Shown here: positions 47,991 to 60,766 of the stretch, in pieces
Layout: the number at the start of each line of letters is the position of its first letter
Position numbering within the stretch: position 1 is the stretch's first letter
Origin: Datura wrightii
Lineage: Eukaryota; Streptophyta; Magnoliopsida; Solanales; Solanaceae
DNA: 64,000 bases
Direction: 5' to 3'
NCBI GenBank assembly: GCA_035772735.1
Contig: JASDFA010000011.1
Span: 1,736,001 to 1,800,000 of the forward strand
Position numbers and translations under genes: made by a program
The notes under the pieces: generated by a model
Told to the model about the DNA's origin: nothing
The model's database searches: none
What the model saw: the letters and a program-made list of their open reading frames with translations, nothing else

Positions 47991-48497
47991 GTTGCTTCAG
48001 TACATGTCTTACTGTGTGTGAGAGAGAGAGAGAAAAAGCAGAATTGAGAAATAGGATAAGGAAATACGTGTAAGGCTTATTAGGCCTGTTACTTGGGACA
48101 CAATGGAGTGGAAAATCTATCTGTACATGCCTTGGGTCCCTTCTTGCTTCAACTTTCCCAATTCTATCATTCTATATTTCTATCTTTTCCCTTTTTTTTT
48201 GGGTCTCCAATTTAATTTTATCCAAAGGTGTTGGACGTTACTTGGTTAAATTTTTTCCTTCTATACAAAAAAGTATCTAGTGTTAGAAGTAAGTTGTAAA
48301 ACAAGGTTAGCGTTTGCCGCGCGGCGAATTCAAAATTTTAAAATTTATAAATAATTAAATATTTATAAACTTTTGAACATATATAAAATTTGAATAAAAG
48401 TTAATAATTTTAGATAAGTTTATAATCGATTCTTTAGATCCATCTCGGATGTTTGGATATGAATTTTACAATAAAAAAGTTTAAACTTTATTAGCAA

Positions 48498-48856
48498 TAT
48501 AAGAAATGGATTTTGAGCATAACTCAACCCCAAAAACTAATCTTATGAAGGGAGGACTATCCAAGTCTATATAAGAAAACCACTCATCTAATAAACCACC
48601 GATGTGGGACTTTTTTCATTCTTCAACACCCCAACTCACGCCCAGGATTGGACATCTAGTGCGTGGTCAATTTAATTTGATTTTGGGGCCCAACATCGGG
48701 TGCAATGGGTCCTGCTCTGATACCACGTAAAGAAATAGATCTTAAGTCTAACTCAACCCCAAAAGTTAGCTCACGAGAGGAGAATTGTCCAAATCCATAT
48801 AAAGAAACTACCCATCTCATTAACCACCGATGTGAGACTTTTTTCATTCTTCAACA
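48498..48856 (-). mobile_element. TRIM retroelement (359 bp), family 2
   Basis: Read on the minus strand, two 131-bp LTRs (48856-48726 and 48628-48498) each start TGTTGAAGAATGAAAAAAGT and share CACATCGGTGG. The 97-bp internal part begins with TGGTATCAGAGC (48725-48714), a perfect initiator tRNA-Met primer site right after the LTR, and ends in a GAGTTGGGG purine tract. Flanks AACAA (right) and AGCAA (left) match at 4 of 5 bases. No coding capacity. LTR ends of this type are widespread in dicot TRIMs. Confidence 0.85.
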
Positions 48857-50860
48857 AACAAAAACTATTATTTTACGTGAACTAATTACTCCTCAAACTT
48901 ATTTTTCCAACTTCAATTTCTCTAATTCAAATTAGAAGTGGAAATAATGAATGGATAAATAAATACTTATTTAAGATGAGCTACAAATATCTTGAAATCA
49001 TATCTATGGCCAAAGGGTATTATCAAAGTTATGGTAAATTAAAATAATATGGTATTATCAAAGTTAATGGTAAATTAAAATAAAATATATGTTATTAATT
49101 TAACTAAGATTAAATAATGAAAGGCATATATGTAAAAAATATAGTAGTCGTAGTAGTAGTTTTTAGATATCTTGAAGAGTTTTAGAAATTCTTAAAAGAA
49201 TTATAAAGAAAGAAATAAATGGGCATATGATTGATGTAGATCTCATTCTTTGTCCCATTATGCAATCTCATCTTGTCCTCCACCTGCTCATGTCATTTCG
49301 GTTATACCAGAAAATAATTAAAATTCTGAACTCATATATAAATTTTAAATTTTGAATCCGTCTTACTAAATAGTTAAAAGGAAAATGGAGCAGAAATCAG
49401 AATCTGTTGAGGGATGTTGGCAATTTGAAGAAGGGTGGAAGATGAAGAGAATGTTGGCTGCATATATTGTATGGATGGACCCAAACAGGCAACAGAAACC
49501 GTGGCTACATATGTCGAGTGGCTATAAGTTAAAGGTTATAATTGAAATGGACAAGTGATGAATGATTGATCATACAAAGAGGGAAAAGTGGTCACTTGGA
49601 TCAGCTGGTAGAGTACTTGCACCTTTATTTTGCATGCTTAACTGGAACCACCAAACATCAACCCCCAATTCCAACACAACCACAAAGTACTCTGGTTGCA
49701 CCTGACCAGTCATTATCACCCTAATATTGATTTTCATGACCATGTGAGTGATCGAAATAAAAATTTTAAGCTTATGGGTATGCTTTGTATTTGATTTGAT
49801 GCTTATGCGTGTGCTTTGTATTTATCATCAAATTTATTGTTAATTTTTTTATGCGCTGGTGCTGGTATGATCTTGTCCGTATTTTATTATTAGCAAAAAT
49901 TACTATATTTGTCTCTTTGTATCCAATAATGTATTTCCGGCCCTGCATATGAGATTCGCAAATTAAATGTGCACTATTAGAAATAAAGATTTTTTTCACT
50001 GCATGCAGCTCAATGAAAATTTTCTTTTATAAAACATGATTTTCCGACTCATTTTCCACCAAATCAGTTCAATGAGAAAATATATGGTGGGAAACGGTTT
50101 TTCACTGAAATAGTAGAAAGTTTCATGATTTTTTTATGTGAAAACACTATTATTTTTTTCCATCAATAATCGGTGAGAATAGCTATTTAATATTTTTTAG
50201 CAAATTTTAATTAAAAAATAATAATTTTTTAATAACTATGGATTTGGTCGAATTCCGTGAGTTCAACTGAGTAACTCGAACTCTGTATATATTTTTTTCC
50301 AAACAAACAAAAAAAGAAATAAAAAAGAGAACTATACAAATAAGATAATCATATTAAAAATTTTAAATTTAGTGATTTTTAAATCTTGAATTTGCATGTA
50401 CTACTTGGTATTGAATCCAAACCATGATAAGCTAGCTCATTAATTACCTTTCTCCTTCTCTTTTAATGCTTCAGTCGATCATTATACAAAGTTTTACGTT
50501 ATATGACTGCCACGTATCCTCCTGTGATCATCAGTTGTGAGTGAGTCAGTGCTAGTAGTAGCTATAGGTGTGAGCTAATTTGTGCTTGAAGAAATGTGTT
50601 GACACAAATATACGCCTATTTATTCATTCATTCATTCGTACTGATCATGTGAAAACAACCGTACGTGGCGAATCTAAGGAGGACAAGTAGCTATGTTGTC
50701 GATCAGACAAAATCCTGTTCTTCGTCTTCTGTCTTAAGCAGCTATTGTTCATTACATCATATGTACTCACTCCAACACATTTCTTTTTCTTTAAGATTGT
50801 CGTTTTTTATATTTAACTTTGAGATAAGTTTAAATAGAGCTTATAAATTTAAAAAATTTA
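48857..50860. other. Spacer without recognised gene
   Basis: AT-rich with no supported gene. A short direct repeat (AATATGGTATTATCAAAGTTA...GGTAAATTAAAATAA) occurs near 49017-49085. A piece near 49593-49612 (TCAGCTGGTAGAG) resembles a tRNA A box but lacks a B box. Confidence 0.35.
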
Positions 50861-51135
50861 TATATTTTTTATTTTAAATAAATATTGTTTTAATTTTTTA
50901 ATTTTATTTTAAAATAAATGATATTTTATATAATTAAAAAGATATTAATGATTTTTTTACCCTTAATTAAATGAAAAAAGTTTTACATAATCAAGAAAAT
51001 GCTAAAGAGTTGCATCTTTTTCAAAATATTTATCAAAAATAAGTTGGTAAAAATATATTTTACTTTCTATAAATGGGTAGTTTTTTAAAGAGTGTTTCCA
51101 AGCTAAAAACATCACTTATTTTGAAATGGAGGGAG
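50861..51135. mobile_element. Stowaway-like MITE, copy 2
   Basis: The right end AACATCACTTATTTTG then AAATGGAGGGAG followed by TA is a clear Stowaway terminus. The left end is a diverged complement (ATTTTAAAATAAATGATATTTT). The interior shares GTTTTACATAATCAAG and GAGTTGCATCTTTTTCAA with the other copies. Confidence 0.65.
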
Positions 51136-51659
51136 TACAAATAAGTAAGTATTTATTTTTTTCATTTATTTTTACTTGTTCAATATATTAAAAATAGATA
51201 TTTATTTTTATTTATTTAATTTTACAAAATTTAAAAAACTATTTTATTCTTGTTATTAGCTTTTGAATTGGAGCATCACAAAGACTTATTAGTGGCTGCA
51301 CAACTTTTAAGTATATTTAATTTGATTAATTTTAAATATTTAGAATAAATAGAGGTGATATAATAAAAACATTAACTATTATATTTATTATTTTTAAAAA
51401 GCGTATAAAATGAAATACAAATAAGTAAAAATAAAAGAAGAATGTGATTTACTTGAAATTGAGAGCCAATTGTTATTGTAGTTTCCTCATCCTCTCGTTG
51501 AATCGGCAACACTGTGGGGGGTCATAAATATTAAAATGTAGCTTATTTGTAGTTTAATATTCATTATACCATTCGTTGCAATTGTACATTTTAAAGATTT
51601 TGTTAGGATTAGTGAGAAATTATTATGTTTAATTTGTTAACTAATCAATATAAATCGTT

Positions 51660-51940
51660 TCACTTTTTTTAATTTTAAAATAAATGGTTGTGTATGTACA
51701 ATATTTCGAAATAGATAATATTTCACGTAATCAAGAAGGTATTAGTGATTTTTTTAAAATTTTATCTTTATTTCAATAAAAAAAAATTTACATAATCAAA
51801 AAATTACTATAGATTACATTCTTTTCAAGATATTTGGTAAAGATAAGTTACTAAAAACATATTTTATTTTTTAAAAATAAATAATATTTTTAAGAAGTAT
51901 GTCCAAATTAGAAACATCATTTATTTTAAAACTAAAAAAT
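51660..51940. mobile_element. Stowaway-like MITE, copy 3
   Basis: The left end AATTTTAAAATAAATGG and right end AACATCATTTATTTTAAAACT are inverted. The interior matches copy 2 (TTTCACGTAATCAAGAAGG, ATTCTTTTCAAGATATTTGG). Borders are approximate. Confidence 0.6.
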
Positions 51941-52242
51941 ATATAAAATTAAGTCATTTAAAAACAAATTACAGTTTAGGTACTTAGAGTAAGCATAAGT
52001 AGGTACTACACATTATCTGGAAAATATGGTGGGGATTAACATATTAAGCCGATCACGTTACATTTTTTTAGGGGGTGCGACACCTTTTTTTAAGGCAAAA
52101 CGCTTTATACACTAAAGTAAACTCTATCATAAGATGTGAATCTGTGATAGGGTCTAACAAGACTTTAATGGTCATGACAATATTTTTAACAAATAACAAT
52201 CTACAAAACAAAAATTAACTCGATCGATGGTGAAAATATAAT

Positions 52243-52508
52243 ATTCTTTTTATTTTAAAATAAGTGGTGTTTTAGCCTTTCAAGTTTGTTTCAAAATAAG
52301 TTATGTTTTACATAATCAAGAAGACATTAATAATATTCTTCCAATTTTATTCTTATTTAAGTGGAGAGATTTTTAAGAGTTACATCTTCTTCAAGATATT
52401 TATTAGGGGTAAATAGATACAATTACATTTTTCTATCTAAAAATGAGTAGTTTTTTTAAAAATATATATTTAAATTGAAAGCACCGCTTATTTTGAAACG
52501 GAGAGAGC
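52243..52508. mobile_element. Stowaway-like MITE, copy 4
   Basis: It starts TTCTTTTTATTTTAAAATAAGTGGTGTTTT and ends with GCACCGCTTATTTTG then AAACGGAGAGAG. Interior words ACATAATCAAGAAG and CATCTTCTTCAAGATATTTA are shared with copies 2 and 3. It is the best preserved pair of ends in the group together with copy 2. Confidence 0.65.
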
Positions 52509-52940
52509 AGAGCGTTAGCTAGGATGAGCAACATCCTTAATTACCAAGTTAGCAAATGGGGGAGCACATGCAACCCACTAAGTGATGATAAGTGACCAAT
52601 CAAAACAAGATGCAGAGGCCAAGAACATGTATAGCTTCTCTTTCACATAATTTCCAAATTAAGAACCAAGATTCAACGAAAATACTTATCCTTTAATACT
52701 CCCGTTCACGTTTACTAAAAATAAATAATTTTTATTTATTTAATTTAAAAAATTAAAATATAATTAATTAATTAATATTTAAATTATTTTTATTATTAAC
52801 TATTTTTTTAATATTTATTAAAATACTAAATTTATTATATAATTAAATTATTATTTTATTTAGTTTATTAATGTACAAATTAGTATCGGACAAAAAGTAT
52901 TTACAAAATAGATTATAATTAATATTTTTATATATAAAAA

Positions 52941-52966
52941 TTATATATATATATATATATATATAT
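52941..52966. repeat. (AT)n microsatellite
   Basis: An uninterrupted AT dinucleotide run of about 13 units. Confidence 0.9.
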
Positions 52967-54725
52967 TATAAATTTGAATTGGGCTTGATATGATTTCTTT
53001 TAATTAATATCAAACCAAATTAAAAATGATTAATTTTTTTTTCTAATGCAAAATCATAAAAAAATCAAATCATAAATTAATTTTTTCTTTTAATTTGACA
53101 ATATTTCTCAATTCGATTTAGCTTGTATGCCAGCATTTGTCACCTAAGTAACCCACACCAACAGCATATATTCTAACCTGTCATCATCTGTCAGGAGTAG
53201 CATTTACAATAAATAATCATTTCATGGAGAAAAAATAAAAAGATATATCAATCAATGATTGATCCTACCACTCATTGATTATCTTCGGATCCCATGAAGA
53301 AAAATGTATTTTGCTTCCTTCTTCATTTCAAATTTTTATATTCCCTCCGGAGGATGTTTATATTTTGCCGCTTTCATTTTTTTCAAAGTACATACTCCTT
53401 TCCCCTTTTTTTAAAATATTACTTTTAATTTTTTTATTTAAAAATAAATAGTATTTTTAATTTATATACATCTTTTAAAAGAATTATTTATTTTTAAAAA
53501 ATAAAATGTATATATTATTTATTTTAAAATAAAAGAAATAGCATAATCATAAAAGATATTTGACTAAAATACTCCTATTTTTCATAAATAACCAACTTGT
53601 TTCTGTATATATATATTTTCTTGGATTAATAAAACTCAATTTTTACCAAATTTTTTTTTGACTATAATAATATTTAAAAAAAAAGGAAAGATTATGAAAG
53701 ATATCACTGGCGGAGCTAGAGCACAATTTACATATACTTTTAAACATTTAATTATTTTTATAATAATTTGAAATAATTATAATTTTTAAATTTAAATTCT
53801 AAAATATATTTTTAAATTATTTTATAACAAAATGCTAGCGAAGTTGAAATGATTCAAAAACGTGTTAAAATTTCGAGTAATCATCTCAATTTAGAACCAA
53901 CACCATATGAGGCCTCGATAATAATAATTTTAGTATTTAGTAATTTTTAATAATTAATCCATTCCCCTCTAGTGGTGGGCACATGGAACAATGTGGGACC
54001 AGTGGATTGATGATGGAAGAATTGAACATGACATAGGGATCAGTCAAGTAAATTAAGTTGACTGGTCAAAATTTTGGCTTCATTCAAATAAAACACAACT
54101 GACTCAAAAGTGAAAGTAAGGGACTGTTGTGGAATGTATAGAAAACTGAGCCTCCATTTGCATTATCATGCACATACTAGTACTGCTACCAAATATCACT
54201 TGTTTAGTTCAACTTTAGCAGTATTTCTTTGTAAAGAAAAGAATCTGCATGCGTCTAGATTCTTCACCTATAATGCAACAAGTAGTTGAAAGAAAGTACT
54301 TTCTTTAGTTTTATTTTATTTGATTATTATATTAAAAATAATTTATTTATTTATTTTAATAAATTAAAATTAAATTTATTAGTTTTTTTTAATTAGTATG
54401 AGTCAAATAAAATTAAATGGAAAGAGTAATTTTTGAGAATGAAGAGAACGTTCTAAATCAGATGAGGAAATCAAACACAAGATTCGCCTTGTGCTTCGCG
54501 CGCTGCTCATCGGGAAACGTTGTGTTCACTTTGTCAGTTTGGAGAAATGCGTTCTCCTAATTGGAAATATCATATCCGTTGAATAATTAACAACTTTAGG
54601 TTTCACTAGTGTTGGTTTATTGTTTTACGTTTAACTTGTGTATTTAAAATTTATTGATTCGATTATGATAAATTTACAGAGGTATAAAGCTCATTTAACT
54701 TAAGTGTGCTAATACCAAAAGTTAT
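52967..54725. other. AT-rich spacer
   Basis: No gene is recognised. A short GC-richer island near 54484-54556 (TTGTGCTTCGCGCGCTGCTC) stands out but has no open frame of note. Confidence 0.35.
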
Positions 54726-54830
54726 ACTTTCTTCATTTTAAAATAAGTGGTGTTGTACCTTTTTATTTTATTTTCACAAAAAATGATGTTTTACGTAATT
54801 AAGAATGTATTAATGATTTTCTTCCAATAT
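54726..54830. mobile_element. Stowaway-like MITE, copy 5, truncated
   Basis: Only the left half is present: CTTTCTTCATTTTAAAATAAGTGG after TA, then ATGATGTTTTACGTAATTAAGAATG. It stops at TTCCAATATCAGTG where a SINE-like sequence begins. Confidence 0.55.
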
Positions 54831-54835
54831 CAGTG

Positions 54836-55000
54836 TTTGATCCGTTTTGGGATTCAACTAATCTGGATTCACGTCGGGAAATGCCATATTGAGGGGATAA
54901 AGCACTCCCTACCAGTTGTGACTATATACGCAAGACTGAAATCCGAGACCTCTAATTAAATATGAAGAATATTTATCAATCCATCACAATCTTTGAAGGT
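54836..55000 (-). mobile_element. SolS-like SINE relic
   Basis: On the minus strand the stretch reads AGGTCTCGGATTTCAGTC (a decayed B box), then GGTAGGGAGTGCTTTA, CCCCTCAATATGGCA, TTTCCCGACGTGAATCC, GATTAG. This order is that of a common Solanaceae tRNA-derived SINE, recognised from general knowledge. Its 3' end abuts the truncated MITE at 54830. The exact 5' border is uncertain. Confidence 0.5.
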
Positions 55001-57104
55001 GTAAGCATAATAATGCATGTATACATAGTATATATAGGCGGACCCATATGGTGGGTTGAATATACCTTGAAAAAATATCATATATTTTAAAAGACTCCCT
55101 CAAACATAGCTGCTGGATTTGAGTCATTTGGTTAGCATGATTCAAGTTCAAATCCCGGTGTTACATCATTATATGTAATTTTCATTTTTAGATGACAATT
55201 AAAAAAATGCATACAACGTGTAGGTGACAGATTTTGAACCGACAACCTAACATATGCAAAGTGCCATCAATCCACGAAGCGAGCTTTATCCGATATTGCT
55301 ATAAAACAAAACGATCACTTCGATTAACCTGCATCTACTTTTAGTGCTACCTCCATTATTTTTGAATCTTGAATCCACATCTAATAATACACACTAGTAA
55401 TAATAAAACAGGCGCAACATGTTCTTTAAGACGTACAGATAATTAATCTGTTAATCTTGCAAAATCAAGTCTCTATGATTGTCTCGAATCTTTTAAAACA
55501 CCCTTCATATTGCAATGAGTTGCTTAATTTTACCTTTTAAAATACTCCTATTAGACTAATTAGATTAGCTTAAGAGCACTAATTCATAGAATAATAATTC
55601 ATTGCTTTGTGCTGCGGCTACTGGGCTAGGTATCCTATTTTAACTCTGTGGTCCTACATCTATGCAGCTGTTGGTCTGTTCAGTTACTTTTAACTACTAG
55701 TTCCATGCATAAATAGAGTAAAAAAATTTAGTTCAAAATTTTCCCAATTATAGAGTGACATCTTCATCGAATAACTTCATATTTCCTTGCTCTCTCCAAT
55801 AAAAAGACGTTACTCTTAAGTAACAAAAATCTACATATAAACATATACCATACATCTATTAATCTAATTAAATGCGAATAAATTTTAATTCATAGCGTAC
55901 GTAGTGATTTTTGTGGTCAAGTTAGTTGAAGGAAGGAGCAATTTTCGGTGGATTCCTTCAACTCGAAGTATTCTCGTTTATCCCAACCTTAAGAACAAAG
56001 ATTGACTTGAAATTGATTAATCAAAGACAGCCAATTGGATTCCAAAGAGTTTTACAAGTGCCCCCTTCCTTCCAACTACACAATCATATCAACTTTAATC
56101 GATTGATTAGTTAATTAAATAATTAATTTTATTAGATTAGAGTAAATTAAAACCATACTAAATCCGAAATATGATTTAATTATATGTGAAAATTTCACAT
56201 ATGCCCAAAAATAAAAAACATATCCTCGACAAGTGTAATCATGGTGGTACACACGGAAGTTAAGTTTCACCAACCATTTAGTGTAATCATACGACAAATC
56301 AAGTGTCCAGCTAGGTCTCTTTATGACTTATTTTGTCCAGTGGAATAATCAAAACTAGAGAAAATTACAAATATATATAATTTGATCAACTAATTTACTA
56401 ACATCATCAAAATATACCTATGATATTATATAATACAAAATATATTCAATTTATACATTTTGTAAGTTAACTAATCGCAGTATTTAGCATCGTAATTATC
56501 TCTTGAAATTAATTGGTTGTATGGTCAGTTTTTTTTTTTTTTTTGGTCACATGCCATGCTACATCGTAAAAACAATGGCATTGTTAGCCATTTCCTGGAC
56601 ATTTGTTTGACCAATAACACTAGAGGTTAGTGAGTTGTCCAGCTCTCGCCTCGCTTAATTTAGATACTTTTTTTTTCTTTAATAACTTTATCGATTTACA
56701 ATTAAAATTGTTATACTAATGATTAGTTATCATTTTATAACTACTCTAAAACTGTTAAATTCCAAATAAGTAGTCAAAAAAATCATTTTGCGACTCCTAG
56801 TTCTAATTAAACTGTATTATTCGACAACCAAAATATTTGTCATTGCATTTTTATACAATTTAAAATAATTAATTATTTACATTTAAAAACTTTAATTATT
56901 TATTTGTTGAGCTAAATTATCATTAATTCATAATAGCGATAAAAATAATTTAATCTTATATGTATTCCGAATATCAAAATATAATTGTATTTAAACCCGT
57001 CTCATTACAAGAATATTAAATTTATCTTTTTATGCAGAACTATAAGTCTATGAGTTCTCCCATTTCCTTTTAGAAAATGAATCTTTCAACTACTCCAAGG
57101 AGTA
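55001..57104. other. AT-rich spacer
   Basis: No gene is recognised. Near 55190-55290 the minus strand shows a tRNA-like stretch ending TGTCGGTTCAAAATCTG, a possible SINE remnant too weak to call. Confidence 0.35.
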
Positions 57105-57338
57105 GTTTGGTTGGGAAATAAGTTATTTTGGTGATTAGTTATTTTATATTGAGAATAGAATAAAAATAATATTATAATTTAAACAAAATTAATTTCGGCA
57201 TAAGTTATCTCGACATTTTATCTCAATCAAATATGGGACAAATCCATAATTATTATTTATTTTTTATTAAAGGCAAAATAATAATTTTAAAATAACTAAA
57301 TTTAAATTAATTATCCCAAAATAACTTATTTTCCAAAC
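57105..57338. mobile_element. TIR MITE (234 bp)
   Basis: The ends are inverted: GTTTGGTTGGGAAATAAGTT then ATTTTGG on the left, and reversed from the right GTTTGGAAAATAAGTTATTT then TGGG. The interior is very AT-rich and non-coding. A target duplication was not clear, so the superfamily is open. Confidence 0.55.
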
Positions 57339-57772
57339 GACACATGCTTCTCACAAGTATTGAACATAAAGTTAACATTCAACATGATTAAAATTTTAGT
57401 TATAACTAATTGGCATCACCTCTACAGATTTTATTTCTCCCATTATCATTAATATATTAAATAATTAAAATTGATAGTTTAGTTTTTATATCCAGTCAAA
57501 TATTATTGTATGAAAAAGTTGTAAAGGTTGTAAGCTTCTATTCAGTCATGAATTTTGAGTGGTATCTTAAAAAAAATGAAAACAATTATTCTTTTATAAA
57601 TTTTGGTCAATTCTTAAAAAATTATCTTTAAAAAATTTCGAGTTTCTAAAATTGTTTCAGACCAGTTTTTAGGTGAAATTTCATTTTTCACTTACAAAAC
57701 TCTAATAAAAAATGCATGTCCAAATACAATTTCAAGTTCTAAATTCTATTTTAGTATACATTTTCTTTTCAA

Positions 57773-57846
57773 GTTTCTATCTTCATTGGTTTCAATGAGC
57801 AGCTGCATATTGTTTCTATCTTCATTGGTTTCAATGAGCAGCTGCA
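57773..57846. repeat. 35-bp exact tandem duplication
   Basis: A 35-bp sequence beginning GTTTCTATCTTCATTGGTTT is present twice, at 57773-57807 and 57812-57846, separated by 4 bp. The copies are identical, so the event is recent. Confidence 0.9.
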
Positions 57847-60766
57847 GAATATGCAATTGGATTAGTTATTTTCGTTATTATTTTTTGAGCTCAAGGGATT
57901 ATTTTATGACCAAACACTAACTAATTACATTATCTATTTAACTAATATTTGTACAATTAAAACAAAAAAAATGAAAATATTTCCTCTGTTTCAATTTATA
58001 TTACACCATTTAATTAGACACAAAGCTTATAAAAAATAAAACTTTTTGAAATATGTGATTTAAAACAACTTTAAATATTTATGATCATAAATTATTTTAT
58101 TAAACAGAAGAAAAAAATTTTAAAAATAAATTATTTTTAGTAATAGAAGAATAACAATATAGTAAAAATATGTATATCATATAAGTTAAAATTATATATA
58201 TATGTGTGTGTGTGATAAATTGATAAAAAAATAGTTAGGGAAGGGGGGCCAAGTGGGGCTGGTCGGTGGAAAAAGGGGCCCAGAAGAAACGCGGCATGCC
58301 CTATCTGACGAATATTTCAGTTTCAAGGAAGAAACCATACTCCCATAAATCATAATCATCATCAGCTGCAACCTGCAGCCTGCACCTTAGTGGATACACT
58401 ACCCCACTACTACTTCTCCCTCTTCAAGTAAGGAATATATAGTAGCTAAGGTGGGACAAAATTTTACATACTATTTGAATACTGATTCAGTTTCCGCTGA
58501 ATTAGTTCATCGGAAAAATCGCATGATGAGAAATAAATATTTATTAAAATGGTAAAAAGTTTTATAATTTTTTTTATGTAAGAGCACTGTTTCTTTTTCA
58601 CTCACTTAATTAAAATGTAAATAAAATAGTTATTTAATATTCTTCAGTAAAAAATTTTAATGAGAAAATAATAAATTTTTATTAATGTGAAATCATAATT
58701 TCGCTAAGAGGATGTCAAAGTTCTCAACCATTGAATTTGCTTTTTAGTTACATGCGTTTATTTATATTTTATTGACTCTAAATTAGGGTCTCCATCTAAT
58801 TAAACAGACATTTTAGTTCTTCGCAAAGGGCAAAATTAACTTTTACAAAAAATAGTTTCTTTTTGCATTCAATTCATCCTAATTTAATGAGCTTTATGCT
58901 TTCCGTTTTTAGAGTTAGGAGTTGGAGAAAAAAACAAATTTTGTAATCAGAATTTAGTAAAAGTTGAGTTTTTTTATTTATTAAAAAAGTCATATTTAAT
59001 TTTAGGATGAATATAAATTGAATAATGCATCTAAAGCACGTGGTTGGAACACTACAGTTTAAAGTGAAGTTAAAACTGTATTATATTTAATTTGATATAC
59101 ATTTAATTTTCGAAATTTAATAATTCGATCAAATTAAATTTACGTTAAAGATCAACTGAAAAATGACACCATAACACTTTGCTTGTAAGACTGCTTTTAA
59201 ATTATTATTTTGGGTGTTAATCAAAACTAATGCGGTACTTTTTTTAATTATTGTTTGACACATGAAATACTAATCATTGTGCATTCATAGAAAAAGGAAA
59301 TTAAATATCTTCTCATTATGATGCAACTTTATTATCTCCGAAGGTCTTCCTTCACTAATAGATTATTTTAGAAAATTTTGTTTATTTTAGTGCGAATGAT
59401 AGGCAGGCTTATATTTTGCAAACATTATTTTTATTTATTATTATTTTAAAATAATCAAGTTATTAATAAAGAAATGAAATCAAAAAATAATTCCTGTAGG
59501 AATAGCAGTATGTACTAAATGTCCTTGTTCAAGCTAAGGAACTTACTTACAAAATCGTAGATGATCTCCTTTAAGATTAAATAATTAATTTTATCGAATT
59601 AAGTATGATTGTATGTATGATAGCATTTATCAAAAAAATTTATGAATCCGATTATTGCAATTGCTCAAAATACTTTTTTTATATTATTAAGAAAACATAA
59701 ATTAGAAAAATTTTTGGCTATTTTACTTTTATTTATTCTATGTCTTAAGATATAATCTCTCTTCATTACTCCATTTATGTGTCATCACCCCATAATTGAA
59801 GTCTTTGACCTATTTGGGTGGACTTTTAACTAATAGCTTATAAGCATAAGACATTTGACTTATTTTTATTATTTTAGCTTTAAAACAAGTGCTTAAAAAA
59901 AGTTTTTTTTACTTTATCTTAACAGTGTTAAAAATTATTTTATCTTAAAAACACCTAAAATAAGTCAATCAAATAGTTCTTTGTAATTTTCAAGAATAAT
60001 TACTACTAAGAATAAAATAAAATAAAAAACTTAAATTTATTTTAATTTTTTAAAAATATAATTTAACATAACTATTTTGAAAAATCACGATTGACAATTT
60101 AAGACATGAGAGTATGTTCTATGTCCCTATTTGATAGCTTAAATTTCATTTGGGAAATCAATTTTATTTCCTATAAAATATACTGTGGTGAGAAACAATT
60201 GATGTCATGCAACGTGAATAAATTATTTTTTAGGGGAGCGAGGGACCTGAGGAGCCATAGTTTATCGGCGGATATTAGCCGTTTGAATCTGCTTATCTCC
60301 AACCCGTACTCCTTAAACCTTCAAAGATAAAATTGACTCTTTCTAAGTTTTCTTCAAAATTAATCTTATTTAAAAGAAAGAAAACTCAGCAGGAAAAAAC
60401 TTTAGAATAGTACGCTGATTTATGCAAATATAACCCGTAAAAGATTACCCTACGGATTAACATTAGGCTCATATATAATGTTTATTTATATACTGTTCAA
60501 CCTACAAAACATTAAACTATCGTATAACATTTTCTCATACGATTCTTAATTGAGAAATTTAACAAATGATATGTTAACAACCTGATGAAAAAGGCTAACA
60601 AGTAACAAATAATATGCATTTCACACTGAGAAATGGCTAACCAAAATTGAACTTGCAGCCATGGCTACTCACAGAGCTACTTTTTTGAGTGCAGTTTCAG
60701 TAAGTTGAGGCAATCCTAAAGACAACCAGCTGCCTATTGAATGCTATGGTGCAAGGGGTCCTTTCT
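57847..60766. other. Spacer without recognised gene
   Basis: AT-rich. The best non-AT patches are near 58235-58305 (GGGAAGGGGGGCC) and 60231-60310, neither with a recognisable product. The last ~150 bp before 60767 should be the RRP43 3' UTR. Confidence 0.35.

Noticed and set aside
49593..49625. tRNA-like string TCAGCTGGTAGAG
   Set aside because: It matches a tRNA A box, but no B box or cloverleaf follows, so neither a tRNA nor a SINE can be supported.
59820..59975. Possible MITE with inverted GACTTATTTT / AAAATAAGTC
   Set aside because: The inverted words are short and AT-rich and no termini or target duplication could be defined.
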